DNA from: Burkholderia ubonensis
GTDB lineage: Bacteria; Pseudomonadota; Gammaproteobacteria; Burkholderiales; Burkholderiaceae
Reading direction: 5' to 3'
Assembly (NCBI RefSeq): GCF_902833085.1
Contig: NZ_CADFEB010000003.1
Coordinates: 744,001-808,000, forward strand
DNA: 64,000 bases
Shown: positions 8,128 through 16,459 of the stretch, piece by piece
Layout of the letters: every line of letters begins with the position of its first letter
Position numbering within the stretch: position 1 is the first letter of the stretch
The notes under the pieces: generated by a model
The model's input: only the letters and a program-made list of their open reading frames with translations
Told to the model about the DNA's origin: nothing
Databases searched by the model: none
Translations under genes and position numbers: made by a program

Positions 8128-10448
8128 GGTGCTCCCACGTGGTTGTCTGCTTCGGAACTGGACCGGACATACGGGGCGAGCCGGTATTCTCTCGCGGCAT
8201 GGATCGGCCGTTTTGCGATCCCCGAGATCGATTGCGCGATGACGCTCCCGAGAAGGGAGACCCGGCTCTTCAGGCCCGAAGGCGGTTTCAGCGCCCGATA
8301 ACCGGTCCAGACGCGCAGCCATTCCCGGTTCACGTCTTCCCGGTTGCCTCTCGCGGCGATTTCATCGAGATGAACCGACACGGCCCGCAACGCCATCGCC
8401 GTGTGCCCGGTCGAAACGTTATCGATCGTGTTGTGCAAATCCACGAAGGCGGAGCTGTAGCCATAGTGGCGCAACATGTCGCGGCCCTGGCGGTATGTAC
8501 CGCCGACTCCCGACAACTCCATTGCAAGGTTGACGCCCAGGAGCTCTGGAAGAAATTCCCTCGGAAAACGGGAAATCGACAGCCAGAACGCCGGAACCTT
8601 GAATGACTCGTCATCGAAGCCACTCCAGTACGCAAAAGCCGCCGACCCGAACGGCGGCAAATCGACTTTCATTTGCGCCATGAGTTCGCGATAGACGTTC
8701 GGGTGATTCTCTTTCACGCTGCCGTTGCCGAGTTCGTCCGCGTAGACGTGATACAGAAGCGAACCGATATGGCTTCCACTCAGCGCCACCGACGAGAATC
8801 GTTGAAGCCATGCGCCGTCGACCAGCACCATCGGACACAGTTGCACCGACTGTTGAATGACATCTTCCTGCGAAGGAACCGGCGCCCCCTCGTCGCCGCT
8901 GTATGATTCGACCTGTTCCCGATGTTTGTCGCTCAACCACTGCTCGAGACGCGCGTGCGAATACTCGAGAAAGGGGATTCTCCGATCGTCGCCGGTCAAT
9001 CCCGCGCGCGACCGCATCAGCCATTCCGATGTGAAGCGATGCGCAGCGCCCAGCACGTCGCCATATTCCTCAATATTGACGAGGCGATGATAAAGCTCGC
9101 GCAAGGGCAGACGCTCGGACACGCTCATTCGAGAAGCGAGACGCGCACCTTCGCCGCCTTTCGCTGCGCGCGGTCCGTGTGCCAAGCGCTGGTCGTCATG
9201 CACCGGATCGCGAGCGACGGTCGCTTGCACTTCCGTTGCGGCCGCCGCTGGAAGACTGTCGATCCACCGGGCGATATCCTCGAGTTCGGTCGGCGTGAAA
9301 ATCCGAAACATCGGGCCGCCAAACCGCACGAGATGGGTCAATAGCGGACTGGCCGCCGAATTTCCGGGCCGGACATAGGGGGACTTCGCGAGCGCGTCCA
9401 GCAAGCCCTCCGCCTGGGGCGCCTCGGGATCGAGATAGTCGTCGACGGATTTCCCGCGCAGCCTCGAATGATGGTGGTATCCGAACGCATCGATGCTCTT
9501 TCGCCGGACCAGGCTCAGCATTCGGCCCCGAGCAGTAAACGCGTCGCCGTCTTTCAGCGCCGTGATCATGTTCAACCAATGCCGACCCAGCAATACCCCG
9601 ACGTTCACGCCTGTTTTAATGCGTTCCAACGTCGTTTGAGTATCGCTCGAGCTGGCTCGCAGCTCTTCAAGATAGGCATCGATTGCGTCGACCGCGAGCC
9701 CTGCCAGCCATTTGCTGCGGGTGTCCGAGCTGTGGAAATCGAAATATCTGCTCGCCGCCTGCTGCTTCGATAATCCCAGATAGGCGTTGGCGACCGACGG
9801 GCACAGCCCGTATACGGCCCGATACAGGTTGTAGCCCAGCAGCTCCGGCAAATAGTGCGTCGGGTATTCCGATAACGCCAGCGCAAAAGCAGGTCCCCGC
9901 CACGCGTCAGGATCGATATTGGGCGAACTGGCGAACGACCACGTCGAGACGTCCGGGACCGTGATATCGAGCGCGCGCAGCGCGTCGAGAAACTGGCCTC
10001 CCAAGTGTCGGCTCTGATTTCCATACCCGACGTACTCCTGATGTGCACGCAGGAGTATCGCGCTCACGTTCGTGTGGGACCTCGCCGGACAAAAGGCGAA
10101 CTGAATCCAGCTGCCCTCGGTTAGCGCGGCGGGAGCATGCTGCCACAAGATCATCTTGCGTGCCGCGTCGTCGACGCCTTCGAGCAAGCGGCTGACTTTC
10201 TCTTCGTCGCGCAAACGCTGCTCGATGATGGCGGCCGGCCACTCAGCCGGCCTGGACATCGTGACGTCCAGATCGATGCTGCCCGTACCGGACATGCGGG
10301 CCCTGTCCAATTCCGCACGAACGGTATAGCGTGCCATTTCCCGAGAGTCAGGCGACTCATCCAGCGAGACGAGTGCGTTGAAAACGCATTTTGCGTCATA
10401 GTCCGGCGACGACGCCGCTAAACTCTCACCCAGCGGGTGTAAGCGCAT
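8124..10448 (-). CDS. Tandem heme-oxygenase-like diiron (HDO-type) protein
   Basis: This 774-residue protein is first in the operon and contains two related helical halves. The C-terminal half (about 540-700) has the HDO pattern: ADELGNG and a following His (E572, H582), FPREFLPELLG (E635) and LHNTIDNVSTGH (H672, D676, H682). This is the ligand set expected for a self-assembling nonheme diiron oxidase, as in UndA or BesC. The N-terminal half (about 120-262) repeats the same landmarks (YGNQSRH, YPTHYLPELLG, DFHSSDTRSKW) but lacks the final His, so it is probably non-catalytic. The start is supported by GGAGA seven bases before the ATG. Likely reactions are N-oxygenation, desaturation or C-C cleavage. 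Confidence 0.72.
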   Translation of the reverse strand: MRLHPLGESLAASSPDYDAKCVFNALVSLDESPDSREMARYTVRAELDRARMSGTGSIDLDVTMSRPAEWPAAIIEQRLRDEEKVSRLLEGVDDAARKMILWQHAPAALTEGSWIQFAFCPARSHTNVSAILLRAHQEYVGYGNQSRHLGGQFLDALRALDITVPDVSTWSFASSPNIDPDAWRGPAFALALSEYPTHYLPELLGYNLYRAVYGLCPSVANAYLGLSKQQAASRYFDFHSSDTRSKWLAGLAVDAIDAYLEELRASSSDTQTTLERIKTGVNVGVLLGRHWLNMITALKDGDAFTARGRMLSLVRRKSIDAFGYHHHSRLRGKSVDDYLDPEAPQAEGLLDALAKSPYVRPGNSAASPLLTHLVRFGGPMFRIFTPTELEDIARWIDSLPAAAATEVQATVARDPVHDDQRLAHGPRAAKGGEGARLASRMSVSERLPLRELYHRLVNIEEYGDVLGAAHRFTSEWLMRSRAGLTGDDRRIPFLEYSHARLEQWLSDKHREQVESYSGDEGAPVPSQEDVIQQSVQLCPMVLVDGAWLQRFSSVALSGSHIGSLLYHVYADELGNGSVKENHPNVYRELMAQMKVDLPPFGSAAFAYWSGFDDESFKVPAFWLSISRFPREFLPELLGVNLAMELSGVGGTYRQGRDMLRHYGYSSAFVDLHNTIDNVSTGHTAMALRAVSVHLDEIAARGNREDVNREWLRVWTGYRALKPPSGLKSRVSLLGSVIAQSISGIAKRPIHAAREYRLAPYVRSSSEADNHVGAP

Positions 10449-11278
10449 TCTCTCAGGTCTCCATGTTTGATAACGCACTTTCATTCGGAACGTCATCTCG
10501 GCAGTTTTCCAATCCAAACATCTCTGCCTTGTCATTCTTTGACCACGCAACCATTCACCGTCAAACGGACCTTATCCAGGCCGGTCGCACGTCTGACAGA
10601 ATCATTCCGATATCGCGCGCTGCTCCACCTCGCGAACGCGATAAATCAGGTCGCCTCCAATATGGAATCAATATCAACCATTACGGCGAAACTTCATTGC
10701 CGTCACCTGGAGGGTCGCACCATTTATACCAGCGCCGACATACGCAATACCAATACCAAATTCGTCGGTATCGATACCTTTTTTGAGATTAGACTCGTGT
10801 TTTTACGAGGGTGATTGTCGCGACTTTCGTCTTTTTTAGATCAGAATCGAAGCTCGCGAACTCAAGCGGGAAATAAACGATGCCTCTCGAAGGAGTCGCA
10901 ACGAGCGGCGATTTGGCGAATAGCGACAAGAATGGCGATACGGTTCGATACCGCATCGCGCGGCATGCTCGATGCGCTGCGGATGAATGATGCGTACCTG
11001 CTCGGCATATTGATCGAGCGAAACATGTTCATGGCGGCGGCGGCGCGATGCCCGGCGCAGAACGAGCCCGCGAACTGCCCTTGCCGGGCCGGCTCCAATC
11101 GGACGCATTCTCGTTTTGCCCCGGTTGTCCTCGATTGGACTTGTTGGCGAGCGCCTGGACGGGCAAGCCGGCGGCAGCGATGCCCTTGTCGGTCACCTGC
11201 GCCGGGACCGGTTCCTGGACGAGCGTATCGCATTGCCGGCAACCCGCGTCCCGCGCACGTGATGCCCTGACCGCCCGC
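10449..11278. other. Gene-poor 830-bp region upstream of operon A
   Basis: No ORF here has a convincing family match or ribosome binding site. The first 360 bases (10449-10810) are clearly more AT-rich than the coding DNA on either side and should contain the promoter of the diiron-protein operon. They hold the dyad at 10767 and a short hairpin, CTCGT-N6-ACGAG, at 10794-10809. From about 10815 to 11278 the base composition returns to coding-like GC, but the frames on both strands look like shadows or remnants. Confidence 0.5.
10767..10778. promoter_or_regulatory. Perfect 12-bp palindrome GGTATCGATACC
   Basis: GGTATCGATACC is a perfect dyad in the AT-rich gap upstream of operon A. It is preceded by two spaced copies of AATACC (10746-10757), giving a local cluster of TACC/GGTA half-sites. 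This is consistent with a regulator binding site, but it sits about 320 bases from the first start codon, so the link to operon A is only a proposal. Confidence 0.3.
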
Positions 11279-12238
11279 TTACTCGCACACTCTTTCGCCA
11301 GCCAACTCCGCTTCTTCATCCGGTTGGACAACGGCGAACTGCCCCGATCCAAAATAGCCGGCGATCGCTTGCAGCAACCATTCGGCCGCGCCGGACAATT
11401 TCTCTTCCTTGCGAACAACGTAGGCGTCGAGATACCCGCTTTCACCTTCGAGCGGACGGTATTGCACGCCCAGCCTTGGCGAAGCGGCCGCGGATTCGGG
11501 AACGAGCGCGATGCCGAGGTTGGCCGCGACCAGCGCGAGCACCGACGCCAGATGCGGAGCCGTCGGGCCGAGCCGCGCCCTGACGTTCCAGCAGTCAAAG
11601 AGCGTATGAAGTTGTGCGTTCAACCCGGACGCCGCACCGGCGGCTGAAAGAATGATGTGCTTGTCTTGAAGGCTATCCGGGGAGACGCTCGCCCGCTTGC
11701 ACAGCGCATCGTTCTCCGGCAACGCAACGACGAGGCGCTCGCTGATCCGGTTTTCGAGCACGATGCCGCGCGCATCCTGCGGCGGCCGGATGCGCGAAAC
11801 GGCGACATCGATTCGGCCGTTCGCCACCGCTTCGTTTAACGCTTTTGAAGGCAGTTCGACGAAAGTCCATTTGACGCCCGGGAATTCTTCGCCGACTGCT
11901 CTGATCGAGGCCGTGAATCGATCTTCCAGACATATGGACGGCGAATAGCCGAACGTGACGGGCACCGGCATGCCCTCGGCAAGTCTTCGCGCAAACTCCG
12001 TCGCGCGCAGATGGAATTCAACCACGCTTCGGGCGTACGGAAGGAATTGAAGTCCTGCCGGCGTCAGCATGACTTTTCTGCTGGTACGCGCGAAGAGCTG
12101 GAACCCCAGTTCGGTTTCAAGCAAGCTGATTTGCCGGGTCAAAGGTGGCTGTGCGATATGAAGCCGCTCGGCCGCGCGACCGAAATGCAGTTCCTCAGCC
12201 ACCGTAACGAAGGAACGCAATCGTTTCGGATCAAGCAT
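11279..12238 (-). CDS. LysR-type transcriptional regulator
   Basis: This 319-residue LysR protein has the N-terminal winged helix (LRSFVTVAEELHFGRAAERL, then QPPLTRQISLLE) and a C-terminal periplasmic-binding-like effector domain. The start is supported by GAGGA eight bases upstream. The effector domain resembles the CatR/BenM class of regulators of aromatic or dicarboxylate use. It lies 153 bases downstream of the SLC13 carrier gene on the same strand and may sense that carrier's substrate. No divergent target is present. Confidence 0.9.
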   Translation of the reverse strand: MLDPKRLRSFVTVAEELHFGRAAERLHIAQPPLTRQISLLETELGFQLFARTSRKVMLTPAGLQFLPYARSVVEFHLRATEFARRLAEGMPVPVTFGYSPSICLEDRFTASIRAVGEEFPGVKWTFVELPSKALNEAVANGRIDVAVSRIRPPQDARGIVLENRISERLVVALPENDALCKRASVSPDSLQDKHIILSAAGAASGLNAQLHTLFDCWNVRARLGPTAPHLASVLALVAANLGIALVPESAAASPRLGVQYRPLEGESGYLDAYVVRKEEKLSGAAEWLLQAIAGYFGSGQFAVVQPDEEAELAGERVCE

Positions 12239-12391
12239 TTTTTCTGTCCTCTGTCCAATGTCCGTCACCCGCGACGACACGCGAGCGGTTGTCACACTCG
12301 AGCGTCGACAAGGCGGCACATTGCGCCCCGCCGTCACGCTCAAGCGCGCACCAGCATGTTATTTTTAAAATCGAGAGACGAAACCCTGCTG

Positions 12392-13831
12392 TTATGTGGC
12401 CGCTGAAAGCACACCAAGGAATCGCCACCAGAAATAATCGAGAGGCAACAGAAAGAGTACGGTAAGAACCGCGAGGGGAATACAGAGCCGAATGCCGTCT
12501 TTCAACGAGACCCCACCCATATGCATGGCGATCATCATCGGCGGCGATTGATAGGGAATAAAGACCGTTGAAAAAACAGGAACCTGAAGCATCAATACCG
12601 TGTACAAAGGCAAGCCGCTTGCACGAGCGAGCTGGCCGGCAATGGGCGTCAGTACGGCGGGGAGGCCCGGTAGCGTCGTCACCAATCCGATCGATGCGCC
12701 GATTCCGAGGATCAGCAATGCATTCGTCACGTAATGACCCGGCTCCATGGGCGCCGCACGCAATAGCAGATTGGCCGCCCACACACCCAGACCGCTTTCC
12801 GTCACGACGGCTCCGAGGCCCAGAAATCCCGCAACGTACACGAGCGGCGCAATATGCATCTGCTCGGTAAAGTCTTTCAGGGACATGATTCGCGTCTGGG
12901 GCAACAAACAGGCGATGCCCGCGGCAAGGCTGACCCATGCGGGCGATATGCCGTGCCAGAAGTCAGTTGCATAGCAGACCAGCGACAACGCGAGCACGGA
13001 GCCCAGGGCGATCTCACGCGCCGTCAGCGGCGTGGCCTCATGGTTGCGCCCGAGTCCCGGATCGATCTCGTCCGGATAGAGACTGCGCACGAGCCAGATC
13101 AGTATCACGGACTTCAACGCGCCCAGCACGGGAAAGTGCAGCAAAAAGTAGGGGGCGTAGTGAAGCTTGACGCCGTAGAGCTGCTCTGCCGCGCCAAGCA
13201 GGACCGAGTTGGGAATATTTGCCGGAAGGATGGACGTGGGAGGCATATAGCTCGCGGCGGCCACCGCCATCACAAGGCCCGTGCGGCCGCGCCGGCCCGC
13301 GCCGAATCCGAGGCGGTCCGCCAGTGTCAATGCGATGGGCGTGAGCAGCATGATTCGCCCGGTCGTCGACGGCATGACGAAAGCGAGTCCCACCGATGCA
13401 AGAACGACGGCCGACACATAGAAGCCGTAGGTGCCCATCCGCATCGACAGGAGCAAGTCGCTCAGCCGTTGGGCGAGTCCCGACGTGCGCACGGCAATTC
13501 CCGTGATGCCCCCGCCGAACACGAGCCACCACGCCGGCGATGCAAATCCCCCGAAAATCGTCTGCGCCGGCGTCACATCGAACAGCATCGCCAACAGAAA
13601 GAACAGCAGCGTCGTCATCGGCTCCTTGAAGAAACCGAGCGCCCAGGAACAGACGGTGAAGCAAACGAGAACGGCCGCACGTGAAGCCGCGGCGGACAGA
13701 CCCGGCAGAAACGACGTGTGTTGCAACAAGACGAGCGCAATGATCACCGTCAGGAGCAGAAGCCCGGTACCGACGACTTCGCCAGTCCATTGCCGCTCGG
13801 GCGCGCCCAATGACTTTGCCGGTTGATTCAT
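12392..13831 (-). CDS. SLC13/DASS-type anion symporter
   Basis: This 479-residue protein has about 12 hydrophobic segments and the paired substrate-binding loops of the divalent-anion:sodium symporter family. These are the MPSTTGRIMLLTPI region in the first half and a PYQSPPMMIA region near the C-terminus. Family members import di- or tricarboxylates or sulfate with sodium. The gene is divergent from the AraC regulator across 88 bases, which suggests control by it. The substrate cannot be determined from sequence. Confidence 0.85.
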   Translation of the reverse strand: MNQPAKSLGAPERQWTGEVVGTGLLLLTVIIALVLLQHTSFLPGLSAAASRAAVLVCFTVCSWALGFFKEPMTTLLFFLLAMLFDVTPAQTIFGGFASPAWWLVFGGGITGIAVRTSGLAQRLSDLLLSMRMGTYGFYVSAVVLASVGLAFVMPSTTGRIMLLTPIALTLADRLGFGAGRRGRTGLVMAVAAASYMPPTSILPANIPNSVLLGAAEQLYGVKLHYAPYFLLHFPVLGALKSVILIWLVRSLYPDEIDPGLGRNHEATPLTAREIALGSVLALSLVCYATDFWHGISPAWVSLAAGIACLLPQTRIMSLKDFTEQMHIAPLVYVAGFLGLGAVVTESGLGVWAANLLLRAAPMEPGHYVTNALLILGIGASIGLVTTLPGLPAVLTPIAGQLARASGLPLYTVLMLQVPVFSTVFIPYQSPPMMIAMHMGGVSLKDGIRLCIPLAVLTVLFLLPLDYFWWRFLGVLSAAT

Positions 13832-13874
13832 TGCGTTGATCCGGAAGATGCGATGGTGTAGATGATATTTAGAT

Positions 13875-13900
13875 TTACAATGGCATCGATCTGCTTACAA
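13875..13900. promoter_or_regulatory. TTACAA direct repeat at 20-bp spacing (possible AraC site)
   Basis: Two copies of TTACAA start at 13875 and 13895, exactly 20 bases or about two helical turns apart, in the 88-base gap between the SLC13 gene and the AraC gene. AraC-family regulators usually bind direct repeats of this spacing close to the -35 region. Both motif and spacing are visible. The assignment to the adjacent regulator is inference. Confidence 0.4.
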
Positions 13901-13919
13901 GCCAAAAAGTTACGAAATC

Positions 13920-14702
13920 ATGCCACGCCGTTCCTCGTATGATCCGTTCCCGAAGCTCGCTCCAACGCCGACGGAACCGGTGATGGTTCATCTCCGCCGA
14001 CCGCCGGTCGACAGCGTCATCCGCCGGCATCGGCACAGCTGGGGCCAGCTCAACTGCCCGCGGTTCGGGAGCATCCGCGTCAGCGTGCCCGGCACGATGT
14101 GGATTGTTCCGCGCTACCGCGCCGTATGGATACCGCCCGGGATCGAGCACGAGGTGGTGATGCAGGGCGAGGTGGAGTTCCATGCGCTCTATGTGGAGCC
14201 GACCGCGTCGCCGCTGCCGCTCGATCGATGCGCCGTCGTGGAAGTGAGCCGGCTCATGCGTGAGCTCGTCAACGCGCTGGCCGATGACGCGATAGTTCAG
14301 GAACGCCGCAGGCGGATGGCGATGAGCCTGCTCGTGGAAGAAATTCGGGAGGCCCCGTCGTTGCCGCTCGGTCTGCCGTTGCCGGAGGAACGACGTTTGC
14401 GCGCGTTATGCATGGCGATGATGGAAGACCCCGGCTCGGAAAATACGCTGCAGGATTGGGCGCCGATCGTAGGCGCCAGCGCCCGCACGCTCGCGCGTCT
14501 CTTCCATACGGAGTTGCAAACGAGCTTTGGAATCTGGCGCCGGCAACTCAGGCTGGCGCGCGCGATCGATCTCATTGGCCGAAACGTACCGCTCGCAGAC
14601 GTCGCAACGGAAGTGGGTTATGCCAATGCGCCCGCATTCTCGACGATGTTCCGGAGTGCGCTCGGGTTTCCGCCTTCGCATTTATGCAACGTTTCGACGT
14701 AA
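13920..14702 (+). CDS. AraC-family regulator with cupin sensor domain
   Basis: The 260-residue protein has an N-terminal cupin-like sensor (residues 20-100, with HRHSWGQL and WIPPGIEHEV) and a C-terminal double helix-turn-helix. The second helix unit reads LADVATEVGYANAPAFSTMFRSALGFPP, abbreviated here to its key AFSTMFR core. Proteins of this type often control an adjacent divergent transporter, here the SLC13 carrier. The start lacks a strong ribosome binding site. A hairpin follows the stop. Confidence 0.88.
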   Translation: MPRRSSYDPFPKLAPTPTEPVMVHLRRPPVDSVIRRHRHSWGQLNCPRFGSIRVSVPGTMWIVPRYRAVWIPPGIEHEVVMQGEVEFHALYVEPTASPLPLDRCAVVEVSRLMRELVNALADDAIVQERRRRMAMSLLVEEIREAPSLPLGLPLPEERRLRALCMAMMEDPGSENTLQDWAPIVGASARTLARLFHTELQTSFGIWRRQLRLARAIDLIGRNVPLADVATEVGYANAPAFSTMFRSALGFPPSHLCNVST

Positions 14703-14741
14703 GCGGACGCGCACCGAAGAAACTGCAGTTGCGCACGCGAC

Positions 14742-14757
14742 CCGGCCGGTGCCGGGC
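14742..14757. terminator. GC hairpin between convergent AraC and LysR genes
   Basis: CCCGGC-CGGT-GCCGGG forms a six-pair GC stem with a four-base loop 40 bases after the AraC stop and 45 bases before the LysR stop. There is no T-run, so it may work only as a transcript-stabilising or Rho-assisted end. Confidence 0.4.
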
Positions 14758-14801
14758 CGGACGGACACCAGGCGGCCCAGGCTGCGCCCAACCCCCGCGC
14801 A

Positions 14802-15662
14802 TCACGCCGCCTGCCGCCCCAACCCCTCCTTCAAGCACCGCGCCAACGCCCCCACCGCCGCCGCCCGCTGCCCCCGCGCCACATGCAGGTTGATCGCGAA
14901 CCCCGGCAATTCAGGCAACCCGCTTTCCGGCGGCAGAACATCGAGCCCCTCCGGAACCGTCGACGCCAGCCAGGCCGTCACCGCCAGATCCGAGCGCACC
15001 GTCGCCGCCGTCGCATCGATGCTGCCGTTTTCGAATACGGTCCGCCACGCCCGCCCGCGTTCGCGCAGCGCATCGAGCACCACCTGCCGAAACCCGCAGG
15101 TCTCGTCCACCATCGACACCGGCAACGGCTGCATCCGATACGCGCTTCCCCCTCGCGCCCCGACCCACACCAGCCGTTCGACGGCAATGCATTCCCCGCT
15201 CGACGCGCCGGCCGGCGCCTCGATCAGCGCCACGTCGATTTCCCCGCGCTCGAGTGCAAGCAGCAACGCCGGCGAAGCCGCGCAAGTCAGCGCAAGCTCC
15301 ACCTGCGGATGCGCCTGCGCATAGCCCTTCAGGATCGGACCCAGGTGCGCGCCGACGAGGTCCTGCGGCGCGCCGAGGCGCACCACGCCGTCCACCGCGC
15401 CAGCCGTCAGGTCCGTCCACAACGCGTCGTGAACGTCCAGCAGGCGCCGCGCGTGCCCCAGCATCCGCTCCCCCGCCGCGGTCAGGCGCAGGTCGCGATA
15501 CTCGCGAACGAACAACGGCCCGGACAGCGCCTCGAGCCGCGCGATCTGCTGGCTGACCGCGCCTTGCGTCAGATGCAGCAGGTGGCCGGCAGCGGTCATG
15601 CTGCCACGGTCGGCGACCGTGACGAAGGCGCGGAGCAAAGCGATGTCGAGATTGCGTGGCAT
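14802..15662 (-). CDS. LysR-type regulator divergent from a LysE exporter
   Basis: This 286-residue LysR protein has the winged helix (ALLRAFVTVADRGSMTAAGH, then TQGAVSQQIARLE) and an effector domain ending in a hydrophobic Gly/Ala-rich tail. The gene is divergent from a LysE-family exporter with 106 bases between them. This is the usual arrangement of ArgP/LysG-type regulators that induce an amino-acid exporter. An in-frame extension up to 15713 would reach further into the shared promoter and is not preferred. Confidence 0.88.
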   Translation of the reverse strand: MPRNLDIALLRAFVTVADRGSMTAAGHLLHLTQGAVSQQIARLEALSGPLFVREYRDLRLTAAGERMLGHARRLLDVHDALWTDLTAGAVDGVVRLGAPQDLVGAHLGPILKGYAQAHPQVELALTCAASPALLLALERGEIDVALIEAPAGASSGECIAVERLVWVGARGGSAYRMQPLPVSMVDETCGFRQVVLDALRERGRAWRTVFENGSIDATAATVRSDLAVTAWLASTVPEGLDVLPPESGLPELPGFAINLHVARGQRAAAVGALARCLKEGLGRQAA

Positions 15663-15768
15663 CCCGGCATTATGGATGCTAATGGCACGCATCAGGAACA
15701 TTCGCTGTTTCAATGCGCGGCGCGCGGGTAAAACAGCAAATCGTCATCTTCGATCGCCGGGAGACCAT

Positions 15769-16368
15769 GTGCCGCTCCATGATTACCTGCCGTTGCTCCT
15801 GTTCGTCATCGTCTCCACCGTTACGCCGGGCGGCGCGACGACCCTGGCGACCGCATCGGGCGCCCATTTCGGCTTTCGGCGGTCGCTGCCCTACATGGCG
15901 GGCATCGCGGCGGGCCTCGCGTCGATGGCCGCCGCCGCGGCCGCGGGGCTCGGCGGCATCCTGCTGGCGATGCCTGCGCTGCAGCTCGGCATGAAAGCGA
16001 TCGGCTCGTGCTATCTGGTGTGGCTCGCATCGCGCATCGGACGCAGCGGCGCGCCGCATCTCGACGCGCATCTGCGCAAGCCGGCCGGCTTCGCGAGCGG
16101 CGTCTGGATGCTGTGGCACAACCCGAAGGGATGGGCGATGACGCTCGGCGCGGCCGCATCGTTCGCGGCGCTCGCGTCCGGGCCGCTTCGGCTGGGCGTG
16201 CTGCTCGGCTGCGCGTTCGGCGTTGCCGCGATGGCGTCGCTGTCCGTGTGGTGCGCCGCCGGGCTGCTGTTCGCCCGCCTGCTGCGAACCGATCTGCAAT
16301 GGCGGCTGCTCAACGGGATGCTGGCGCTGCTGCTGGTGGCCTCGATCGTCCCGATGTGGCTGTCGTAG
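15769..16368 (+). CDS. LysE/RhtB-family amino-acid exporter
   Basis: The protein has 199 residues and about six membrane helices. It opens with YLPLLLFVIVSTVTPGGATT, the LysE-family first helix (normally TPGPNN, here TPGGAT), and later has NPKGWAM, another family landmark. GGGAG precedes the chosen GTG. Family members export basic amino acids, homoserine lactone, threonine or related metabolites. Its divergent LysR partner probably regulates it. Confidence 0.85.
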   Translation: MPLHDYLPLLLFVIVSTVTPGGATTLATASGAHFGFRRSLPYMAGIAAGLASMAAAAAAGLGGILLAMPALQLGMKAIGSCYLVWLASRIGRSGAPHLDAHLRKPAGFASGVWMLWHNPKGWAMTLGAAASFAALASGPLRLGVLLGCAFGVAAMASLSVWCAAGLLFARLLRTDLQWRLLNGMLALLLVASIVPMWLS

Positions 16369-16459
16369 CGGCCGGGGCGCGGCGGAATGACGGAGCATGA
16401 GAGAATCGGCGCGTCGCGTAACTGGCGCCACGAGATAGAACACTATCGGGAAGCGCGAC

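Noticed and set aside
6067..10448. Saxitoxin-type pathway, from the SxtJ-like protein and carbamoyltransferase
   Set aside because: SxtJ-like proteins accompany many NodU/TobZ enzymes; none of the saxitoxin-specific genes is present.
10815..11270. Plus-strand frame of about 150 codons and an antisense frame in the gap between operon A and the LysR gene
   Set aside because: Neither has a domain pattern or convincing start signal; both look like GC-bias shadows or remnants.
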